From DATJGS01 sp035494735 (GTDB taxonomy: Bacteria > Eisenbacteria > RBG-16-71-46), in assembly GCA_035494735.1 (NCBI GenBank), contig DATJGS010000003.1:27184-91183 (forward strand): DNA of 64,000 bases, read 5' to 3'. Of the stretch, positions 15,639-22,562 are shown piece by piece. Position numbers and translations under genes: made by a program. Within the stretch, counting starts at the first letter, position 1. Each line of letters starts with the position of its first letter. The notes beneath the pieces are model-generated. The model had not been told where the DNA came from. It made no database searches and saw only the letters and a program-made list of their open reading frames with translations.

Positions 15639-16904
15639 GTGTTCTCACCCGCCTTCGCTCTTCGCTCCCTCCCAGGTTTCGCTCTCGCCACCGTCGCCCT
15701 GGCGCTCCCTGTGCCGGCACGGGCGCTCGATTTCCCGCCGCTGCGCGCGGAGCGCTCCCCCTACTTCACCGCCGACGTCGCCATTTCTCTCGATCGCGAC
15801 GGCCGGCCGGCGCTCGGCGTCGCCGTTTCGGTTCCGTATTCCGAAATGCAGTGGCTCAAGCTCGAGAACGGCTTCGGCGCCGCCGTCGAATTGACGGTCG
15901 CGTTCGAGGCCAAGGGCGGTGGCCGCGTCTACGGGGACGTGTGGACGCGACGCCTCGTCGTCGCGAGCTTCGAATCCGCCCACGCCGCGAACGCGAGACT
16001 CGAGGAGAAGCGCACGTTCGACGTGCCGCCCGGGCGTTATCAGGTGCGCGTCGGCGTCCGCGACCTCGACAGCGAACAGTCGTCGCTCGCTCGCGACAAC
16101 CTGGAGGTGCCCGACTACTCCAAGGTTCCGGTCGGCTTCTCGGACCTGGAACTGGGCGTCGTCGACTCGACCGGTGGCTTCGAGAGCGTTCCGACCCGTG
16201 CGTTTGGCGTCAACGTGTCGCACCTCGCGGCCCGCGCGTCGCTGTTCGACCGCCGGCCGGGCGGGTGGCCGCGCAGCTATGCGTTCGACTTCCACGTGCG
16301 TGACGAGCGTGGCGAGGACGTGGCGACGGGCGTGCAGCACGTCACCGTCGAGCGCTCCGCGGATCCGGTGCTGATCCGGCCGTCGGCCAGCGAATTGTTC
16401 CTCGGCACGTACGTGTTCGAAGTCTCGCTGAGCGAAGGGAAGTCACGCTGGCGCGTCGAGCGCTCGTTCGAAGTCGAGGAGAGCGGGCCGCCGCGCGGCA
16501 AGGAATTCGAACGGTTGCTCGAGCCGCTGACGTACATCGCTTCGCCCGGGGAGGTCGAGCGGCTGCGCGGCCTTTCCGCCGACGAGCAGGCGGCGGGCTG
16601 GCTGGACTTCTGGCGCCGGCGCGATCCCACGCCGGACACGCCGCGCAATGAAGCACTCATCGAGTTCTTCCGCCGACTGCGTTACGCCGAGCAGCACTTC
16701 CAGGGGTTCGGGCCGGGCTGGCGCTCGGACATGGGCCGCATCTACATCAAGTTCGGTCCGCCCGACCAGATCGAGTCGCGCCCGGGAACGGCGCAGATCT
16801 CGGCGGTCGAGATCTGGTACTACAACCAGCCGTACCGGCGACTGGTGTTCGTGGATCGGGAGGGGTTCGGGCGCTACACGCTGCAGAACGTGGGCGCCGA
16901 GTGA
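15639..16904 (+). CDS. GWxTD-domain protein, secreted
   Basis: 421 residues from the GTG at 15639; a GTG at 15627 is also in frame. Both give a cleavable signal peptide ending PVPARA. The body is a beta-rich Ig-like region (residues ~30-260) followed by the GWxTD domain: ...SADEQAAGWLDFWRRRDP, then GWRSDMGRIYIKFGPPDQI and a WYY motif near the end. This family occurs in Bacteroidetes-related and other didermal phyla and has no established activity; envelope location is inferred. The -10-like TGCTAGCGT at 15620-15628 overlaps the earlier GTG, favouring the later start and a very short leader. It overlaps the NlpC/P60 gene by GTGA, so the two are probably functionally linked. Confidence 0.85.
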   Translation: MFSPAFALRSLPGFALATVALALPVPARALDFPPLRAERSPYFTADVAISLDRDGRPALGVAVSVPYSEMQWLKLENGFGAAVELTVAFEAKGGGRVYGDVWTRRLVVASFESAHAANARLEEKRTFDVPPGRYQVRVGVRDLDSEQSSLARDNLEVPDYSKVPVGFSDLELGVVDSTGGFESVPTRAFGVNVSHLAARASLFDRRPGGWPRSYAFDFHVRDERGEDVATGVQHVTVERSADPVLIRPSASELFLGTYVFEVSLSEGKSRWRVERSFEVEESGPPRGKEFERLLEPLTYIASPGEVERLRGLSADEQAAGWLDFWRRRDPTPDTPRNEALIEFFRRLRYAEQHFQGFGPGWRSDMGRIYIKFGPPDQIESRPGTAQISAVEIWYYNQPYRRLVFVDREGFGRYTLQNVGAE

Positions 16905-17719
16905 GCTCGGGTCGCGCGGGCCTCACCCATGCGGTGGTCAGCCTGCCCGCGCTCGACCTCAGGCGCCGCCCGGATCACGCCAGCGAGATGCGCAGCCAGC
17001 TGCTCATGGGCGAGGTCGTGCGGCGCCTCGCCGCCTCGGGCAACGGTGCGTGGTGGCGGGTCGAGAACCTCGCCGACGACTACCGGGGGTGGGTGCGGAC
17101 CTGGGGATTGGTGCCGTGCACCGGATCGCGGGCGAAGCGCTGGCTGGCGCGCGCGCGCGCCCAGGTGGTGGATCCGATCGTGGCCGCGCGCGCCCAGCGG
17201 GGCGGCCGGTTGGGGGCCGGGCCGCTGTTCTGGAACGCCCGCGTCATCGCCGGCCCGCGCCGCGGAGGGATGCGCAGCGTGGAGTTCCCGGACGGTCGCC
17301 GGGCCTGGGTCGCGGCCACGGCGCTGGGGCCGGTCGGGAAGGCTCATCGCCCGCTGATCGAGCGCGTGCGCGAGCTGCAGGGCGTGCCCTACCTGTGGGG
17401 CGGGCGCACGCCGGCCGGCATCGATTGCTCGGGGTTCGTGCAGCAGCTGCTGTTCGAACAGGGTGTCCACGTGCCGCGCGACGCCCAACTCCAATATCGA
17501 GCGAGTCGGAGCGTGCCGCGCGCGGCGCCCGAGCAGGAGGGACAGCTGTTGTTCTTCGGCTTGCCGCGCCGGCCCGTGGCGCACGTCGCCCTCGTGCTCG
17601 GCGGCGGGTACTTCGTGCACGCCCGCGGCTGGGTTCGTATCAACTCGGTCGAGTCCGCCAACCCCTTGTATGACAGGGCGCTGATGGCGCAGTTCCGGGG
17701 CCGCCGAGCCGTTAGCTGA
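16901..17719 (+). CDS. NlpC/P60 family peptidoglycan hydrolase with SH3-like N-terminal region
   Basis: 272 residues from a GTG overlapping the GWxTD stop. Residues ~1-145 contain two SH3b-like wall-binding repeats (RRRPDHASEMRSQLLMGE; WWRVENLADDYRGWV). The C-terminal NlpC/P60 domain has the catalytic Cys176 in GIDCSGFVQ and His228 in VAHVALVLGG, with the usual VPYLWGGRTP start. Such enzymes cut D-Glu/diaminopimelate or similar bonds in the peptidoglycan stem. No signal peptide is evident, so it may act in the cytoplasm on recycled muropeptides, like YkfC-type dipeptidyl hydrolases; the SH3 plus P60 layout resembles that family. Confidence 0.88.
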   Translation: MSSGRAGLTHAVVSLPALDLRRRPDHASEMRSQLLMGEVVRRLAASGNGAWWRVENLADDYRGWVRTWGLVPCTGSRAKRWLARARAQVVDPIVAARAQRGGRLGAGPLFWNARVIAGPRRGGMRSVEFPDGRRAWVAATALGPVGKAHRPLIERVRELQGVPYLWGGRTPAGIDCSGFVQQLLFEQGVHVPRDAQLQYRASRSVPRAAPEQEGQLLFFGLPRRPVAHVALVLGGGYFVHARGWVRINSVESANPLYDRALMAQFRGRRAVS

Positions 17720-17748
17720 CTCGTCGGTCATCTATCGTCAAAATTCCT

Positions 17749-17778
17749 TTGACAAGATTTCTGGAACTTCTCTAACTT
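17749..17778 (+). promoter_or_regulatory. Promoter upstream of the 18016 outer-membrane protein
   Basis: A perfect TTGACA at 17749-17754 and TAACTT at 17773-17778 are separated by 18 bases in a locally AT-rich stretch. Transcription should begin near 17785, leaving a leader of about 230 bases. Confidence 0.7.
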
Positions 17779-17793
17779 CCCACCCGGGCGTTC

Positions 17794-17837
17794 GCCAGGA
17801 TCCTTCCATTGAGGAGGTGTGGTCCTGGCTTTTTCTT
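17794..17837 (+). terminator. Terminator-like hairpin in the leader of the outer-membrane protein gene
   Basis: GCCAGGA plus CC (17794-17803) pairs with GG plus TCCTGGC (17821-17829) with a one-base bulge and is followed by TTTTTCTT. The 17-base loop contains a perfect Shine-Dalgarno sequence, GAGGAGGTG. It lies downstream of the promoter, so it either attenuates that transcript or terminates read-through from the NlpC/P60 gene. Confidence 0.5.
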
Positions 17838-17841
17838 CAGT

Positions 17842-17867
17842 GCTCCATCCCAAGGATGCGATGGAGC
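17842..17867 (+). other. Second hairpin in the same leader
   Basis: GCTCCATC and GATGGAGC form an 8-bp perfect stem around a 10-base loop. A further strong Shine-Dalgarno-like AAAGGAGGTG follows at 17908-17917 without a start codon at the right distance. Confidence 0.45.
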
Positions 17868-18015
17868 CTTAACCATGTTCGCTGGAAAATAGAAAAAGAC
17901 GGCATTGAAAGGAGGTGGGAGTTCAACGCAAATCGCGCGGTAACCGGTCACTCTCGTGTCCGGGTTCGCATCGCACGGTGACTCTCGACTTCAAACTGCC
18001 AAGGAGGCATTTCAG

Positions 18016-19314
18016 ATGCACTCTCGCTGGATCCTGAGAAGTTTCGCTCTCGCCGCAGGGCTCGTCCTCGCGCTTCCGGTCGTGGCTCTTGCCCAGACCT
18101 CGCGCGTCGAGGGTATGGCGCTCCAGGGCGACTACATCAAGGATTACACGGGCATCTATAGCTATCCGTCGTGCCTGCCGCAGGTCGGTAATCTGGTGTA
18201 CGCCGAGCTCGGCAACAACCTCACGGACCCCGCGTCCGGTCACCCGATCACCACGGATCGTTCGATGGGCGTGGTGATGGACAAGCTGTTCGACGGCAAG
18301 CTCGGCGTGTGGGGTATCCACATGCGCCAGGAAACCGCGCAGTTCGGCCAGGGCGACGCGTTCTCGCACGCGGCGGCGGGCTTCGGACAGGATCCGAACT
18401 CCAACGTCAACGAAGCGTTCGACCTCATGTGGGGCAAGAAGTCGGGCACGACCAGCATCGGTCTGCGCCTGAAGCGCTCCTACTCGAACCTGGAAGTCTC
18501 GGCGCCGGGTGCCACCACGACGCTGAAGTTCGACATCCCGGGCGAGGCTTTCAACGGCAGCCCGGATCTCGCTCGTAACATTCTCGGCTTCGGCGGCGGT
18601 CTCGGCTTCCAGATGAGCCCGACGACGAACATCGAGCTGTCGGTGCAGTACGAGAGCCGGACCTACGAGTTCACGACGAGCCCGCCGACGACGGGACAGG
18701 AAGACGACGGTCCGAGCACGTACATGCTGGCCGGCCGTGCCTTCTGGCAGTGGAAGCCGAACTGCGTCGTCGTGCCGGTCGTCAAGTACTACTCGTTCGA
18801 TCTGTCCGAGAAGACCACGGGCATCACGCCCGCCGTCTCGCTCGACAACTCGCTGAAGGGCTGGCAGGTCGGCGCGGCGGCCAACTGGACGCTGGGCACG
18901 AACGACCTGCTGGTGCTGGGCGCGACGTTCGCTCAGAACAAGATCGAGCAGCAGGAAGACCTGTTCGGAATCGCGAACGCGACGGGCCAGGGTGACACGC
19001 TGAACGTCACCGAGACCCTCACGCCGCAGATCTTCGGCGCGCTCGAGACGCACGTGAACAGCTGGCTCACGCTGCGTGTCGGCGCGAACAAGGGTGCCTT
19101 CCAGAAGCTCAAGTCCGAGGACCAGGGCTTCGGCAAGTCGAACATCGAGTTCTCGTTCTCGTCGTTCAACATGAACATCGGCGCGGGCGTCAAGCTCGGG
19201 ACGCTGCAGCTCGACGCGATCCTCAGCAACGACTTCCCGCAGAACCTGGGATGGATCGGCAGCGGTATCGCCAAGTCCTACTTCCCGAAGGTCACTGCGA
19301 CCTACGCGTTCTAG
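18016..19314 (+). CDS. Outer-membrane beta-barrel protein
   Basis: 432 residues. The ATG at 18016 is chosen over upstream codons because AAGGAGG lies 8 bases before it and the product then starts with a clean signal peptide (MHSRWILRSFALAAGLVLALPVVALA-QT). The mature part alternates hydrophobic and polar residues in many short strands (LSVQYESRTYEF; LMWGKKSGTTSIGLRLKRSY) and ends in an aromatic residue (TATYAF), the typical C-terminal signature for BAM-dependent barrels. No specific porin or transporter family is recognised. It has its own promoter and a strong terminator, and the strong Shine-Dalgarno sequence suggests high expression. Confidence 0.8.
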   Translation: MHSRWILRSFALAAGLVLALPVVALAQTSRVEGMALQGDYIKDYTGIYSYPSCLPQVGNLVYAELGNNLTDPASGHPITTDRSMGVVMDKLFDGKLGVWGIHMRQETAQFGQGDAFSHAAAGFGQDPNSNVNEAFDLMWGKKSGTTSIGLRLKRSYSNLEVSAPGATTTLKFDIPGEAFNGSPDLARNILGFGGGLGFQMSPTTNIELSVQYESRTYEFTTSPPTTGQEDDGPSTYMLAGRAFWQWKPNCVVVPVVKYYSFDLSEKTTGITPAVSLDNSLKGWQVGAAANWTLGTNDLLVLGATFAQNKIEQQEDLFGIANATGQGDTLNVTETLTPQIFGALETHVNSWLTLRVGANKGAFQKLKSEDQGFGKSNIEFSFSSFNMNIGAGVKLGTLQLDAILSNDFPQNLGWIGSGIAKSYFPKVTATYAF

Positions 19315-19338
19315 GACCGTCCGTCCTGTCGGGCCTCA

Positions 19339-19375
19339 CGGCGGGGGCGCCTCACGGCGTCCCCGCCGCATTTTT
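19339..19375 (+). terminator. Strong intrinsic terminator
   Basis: A 12-bp stem (19339-19350 with 19357-19368, one G-U pair) with loop CTCACG is followed by CATTTTTATT. It lies 25 bases after the stop of the barrel gene. Confidence 0.9.
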
Positions 19376-19704
19376 ATTGGTTCCGACCCAGGGTCTCCCT
19401 CATCGCGATAGGTCCCACCGATACGACCGGCGCGGTGTTGACCTCCACGAAACCCTTTGACAGCGCGGCTCGCGTGGTCCTAGGTTTCATGTGTTCACGG
19501 AGGTTCCAAGCAACCGCCACGCCCATGAAGGGCGTCTCCCTGGCGCCCGCACTCCCCAGCACGAGGCGCGTCATGTAGATGTGAACGATCCCCCCAAGCC
19601 CCCACTTGCCGAAGTTCTTTCCCCCTTTCAATGGATTGGTCGCCGGGATCCAGGGCCCCTCTCCCTGACCCGAGACTCTCGTCGCCTCTGAAAGGAGTCG
19701 CGTC
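19376..19704 (+). promoter_or_regulatory. Promoter and ~210-base leader of the TonB-receptor operon
   Basis: TTGACA (19457-19462) and TAGGTT (19481-19486) with an 18-base spacer form a good promoter. The remaining stretch to 19704 shows no ORF of credible composition and no cobalamin or other metabolite riboswitch consensus that I recognise. AAAGGAG lies just before the receptor ATG. Confidence 0.65.
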
Positions 19705-22524
19705 ATGTCGCGCAGCGCATCCGTGCTGTATCGCCTGGCCTTTGCCGCACTGGCCCTGCTCGTGATCCCACCGCTGGCTGGTGCGGGCACCACGGGCAAG
19801 ATCAGCGGCCGTGTCACCAACGAAAAGAAAGAGCCGCTCGCCGGCGTCAACATCCGGATCGAAGGACTGCGTTTGGGCGCGCTGTCCGACGATCAGGGCA
19901 ATTACTTCATCATCGGCGTGCCCGGCGGCACGTACGTGGTGCGGGCCAATCTGCTCGGCGAGGCGCCGTACGTCGCGGAGAACGTCTCCGTCACGCCCGA
20001 CTTCACGACCGACCTCAACATCGTGATGAAGTCGGAGGCGGTGCAGATGGCCGAGGTCAAGGTCGAGGCGGAGCGTCCGCTGCTCCAGAAGGACGCGACC
20101 AGTACCGCGCGATTCCTGTCGGCGGACCAGATCGCGCGCCTGCCAACCCGCGGCTATCAGGAAGCGGCGGCCCAGCAGTCCGGCGTGGTCGCGTTCCAGC
20201 GCCTCATCGATCGCGAGTCGCAGAACGGCCCGACGCTGATCATCCGTGGCGGGCGTCCGAACGAGACCGCGTTCTTCGTCGACGGCTTCTCGCAGCAGGA
20301 CCCGCTGACCGGAAACTCCACGACCAGCATCAACAACAACGCGATCCAGGAAGTCGTCGTGCTGAACGGCGGATTCAACGCCGAGTACGGACGCATCATG
20401 TCCGGCGTCGTCAACGTGCTGACCCGCGAGGGCGCGCGCAACTATTCGGGCAGCGTCGAAGCGCTGACCGACAACTTCGGCGGCACCGGAAACGACCTCC
20501 TCGGTTCCAAGATCTACGACTACAACATCTACGACGCGAACTTCGGCGGGCCGCTGCTGCGCGGCCATGACGCAGGCTCGTTCTACTTCAGCGGCGAGCG
20601 GCGCTGGGAGGGGGACCGCAACCCGAACTCGGCGTTCGACGGACCTCTGCCCTCGAACAGCCTCGGCGGCTGGACGGGACAGGGCAAGCTCGCCATCCCG
20701 CTCGCGAAGAACATCTCGTTCAAGCTCGGCGGCCTGTATTCGCAGGACGACTGGCGCGAGTACCTGAACACGTACCGCTTCGACCTGCTGCACGCGCCGC
20801 GCTACGCCGACCGCAACCGCTCGCTGACCGGGTCGCTCAACCACACGTTGAACGCGAAGTCGTTCTATACGCTCGGCGCGAACTACTTCTACACCGAGCG
20901 CAAGCGCGGAGACGGGCTGTACTTCGACAACATCGATCAGTACAGCTCGACGCCGCAGGCCGACTTCGACACGGCGATTCCCTGGTTCTGGCCGGGCAAT
21001 TCCGACCCGAACTCGCCGCTCGGCCACGTGCTGGATTCGCTGGCGACGGCCAGCGGCGGCACCGGTCACGTGTTCGACGACTACCTGCGCCGCCAGTCGT
21101 CGTACATCGGCGTCAAGGGCGACTACACGTCGCAGTGGAACGCGTTCCACCAGATCAAGAGCGGCGTCGAAGTCGACCGCCACACGCTGCGCTTCTACGA
21201 GCACTACTTCCCGGTCGAGTATCCGTCGAACGTGGTCGACATCGACCGCTACGGCTTCTCGGCCGACGGCCGGAGCTACGACGACTCCGGGCTGGACGGT
21301 CCGCGCAAGCCGTTCACCGCGTCGTACTACCTGCAGGACAAGTACGAGCGCGCCGGGTTGGTGGTGAACGCGGGCGCCCGCTACGACTACATCAACGTCG
21401 ACGTTCAGTCGCTGGCCAGCGAGAACCTGCCGCTGGGTCCCGACGGCCAGCTGCTTTCGAACGATCTCGTCGAGAACAAGAAGTACAGCCGCATCAGCCC
21501 GCGTCTCGGCATCGGCTTCCCGGTGAGCGACCGCACGGTGCTGCACGTCAACTACGGACAATTCTTCCAGCAGCCGAACCTTCAGGACCTGTACGTGTCG
21601 TACCGGTTCCTCGAGCACAAGGTGCAGACCGGCGGCTACTTCGTCGGCTTCGGCAATCCGAACCTGAAGCCCGAGGAGACGACGGCGTACGAAGTCGGCA
21701 TCGCGAACCAGATGAGCGACTACGCGAAGTTCGACGCGTCCGTTTACTACAAGGACGTCACGAACCTGGTCGAAATCGCGACCATCGCGTCGTTCCCGAA
21801 CAGCTTCTCGAGCTACCGCAACAAGGACTTCGCGACCATCAAGGGTCTCGACCTGGGATTCACGCTGCGCCGGGTGAACCACATCCAGGCCAACGTGGCG
21901 TACAGCCTGTCGTACGCCGTCGGCACCGGGTCGGTCTCGAACACGCAGCGCAACATCGCGTGGGTGGCCAGCGACCCGCCCAAGCAGACCGCGCCGCTCG
22001 ACTTCGATCAGCGCCACAAGGTGTCGATCGACATGGACTACTCGCTCGGCAAGGGCGAGGGGCCGAAGGTGATGTCGATGACGTGGCTGCAGAACGTGGA
22101 CCTGAACGTTCTCTACAACATCGGCAGCGGCACGCCGTACACGCCGACCGAGGTGTATGACGAGCCCACGCTGGCGGCGGTGTCCTCGGTGCCGTCCGGT
22201 CCGCTGAACTCGCGTTACGGCCCGTGGACCCAGTCCGTGGACCTGAAGGCCACGAAGTCGTTCAAGATGGCCGGCCTCGACATGAGCGCGTACCTGTGGT
22301 TGCTGAACGCGTTCGACGAGCAGAACGCGGTTCAGGTCTACACCAGCACCGGTTCGCCGTTCACGACGAGCTATCTGAACACGGCGGCCGGGCAGGCGGC
22401 GAAGCAGGATCTGAGCAACAAGTACGGCCTGGATGCGTCGCAGGCCTACGCGGCGGCGCTGCAGAACCCTTCACTGTTCACGAATCCTCGCATGATTCGG
22501 TTCGGCCTCAGGATGGGCTTCTAG
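19705..22524 (+). CDS. TonB-dependent receptor with N-terminal carboxypeptidase-regulatory-like domain
   Basis: 939 residues with a signal peptide (LAFAALALLVIPPLAGA). Residues ~30-115 form a CarboxypepD_reg-like domain (GKISGRVTNEKKEPLAGVNI...IEGLRLGALSD; GTYVVRANLLG), as in SusC-like receptors. The plug follows (LPTRGYQEAAAQQSGVV; GPTLIIRGGRPNETAFFVDGF; VNVLTREG), then a barrel of alternating strands ending RFGLRMGF with a terminal Phe. No SusD partner is adjacent; the next genes are a large secreted protein and a PorV-like barrel. The receptor could import an unknown ligand or serve in surface export. Substrate unknown. Confidence 0.92.
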   Translation: MSRSASVLYRLAFAALALLVIPPLAGAGTTGKISGRVTNEKKEPLAGVNIRIEGLRLGALSDDQGNYFIIGVPGGTYVVRANLLGEAPYVAENVSVTPDFTTDLNIVMKSEAVQMAEVKVEAERPLLQKDATSTARFLSADQIARLPTRGYQEAAAQQSGVVAFQRLIDRESQNGPTLIIRGGRPNETAFFVDGFSQQDPLTGNSTTSINNNAIQEVVVLNGGFNAEYGRIMSGVVNVLTREGARNYSGSVEALTDNFGGTGNDLLGSKIYDYNIYDANFGGPLLRGHDAGSFYFSGERRWEGDRNPNSAFDGPLPSNSLGGWTGQGKLAIPLAKNISFKLGGLYSQDDWREYLNTYRFDLLHAPRYADRNRSLTGSLNHTLNAKSFYTLGANYFYTERKRGDGLYFDNIDQYSSTPQADFDTAIPWFWPGNSDPNSPLGHVLDSLATASGGTGHVFDDYLRRQSSYIGVKGDYTSQWNAFHQIKSGVEVDRHTLRFYEHYFPVEYPSNVVDIDRYGFSADGRSYDDSGLDGPRKPFTASYYLQDKYERAGLVVNAGARYDYINVDVQSLASENLPLGPDGQLLSNDLVENKKYSRISPRLGIGFPVSDRTVLHVNYGQFFQQPNLQDLYVSYRFLEHKVQTGGYFVGFGNPNLKPEETTAYEVGIANQMSDYAKFDASVYYKDVTNLVEIATIASFPNSFSSYRNKDFATIKGLDLGFTLRRVNHIQANVAYSLSYAVGTGSVSNTQRNIAWVASDPPKQTAPLDFDQRHKVSIDMDYSLGKGEGPKVMSMTWLQNVDLNVLYNIGSGTPYTPTEVYDEPTLAAVSSVPSGPLNSRYGPWTQSVDLKATKSFKMAGLDMSAYLWLLNAFDEQNAVQVYTSTGSPFTTSYLNTAAGQAAKQDLSNKYGLDASQAYAAALQNPSLFTNPRMIRFGLRMGF

Positions 22525-22562
22525 CCATGTGTCGACCCACGGGTGAGTCAGAGAGGACTTCC

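Noticed and set aside
17819..17872. Short leader-peptide ORF in the barrel leader
   Set aside because: GTG at 17819 is only one base from the Shine-Dalgarno sequence; the CTG 17825 version is possible but too weak to annotate.
17880..18000. Cyclic di-GMP riboswitch suggested by ACGCAAA in the barrel leader
   Set aside because: Only a short string matches; the paired stems and second conserved block are absent.
19376..19704. Cobalamin riboswitch before the TonB-type receptor
   Set aside because: No B12-box-like or conserved core sequence could be found.
19495..22017. 840-codon minus-strand frame opposite the TonB receptor
   Set aside because: Antisense shadow rich in Arg, Val and Asp with no recognisable fold; the + strand receptor has signal peptide, plug and barrel.
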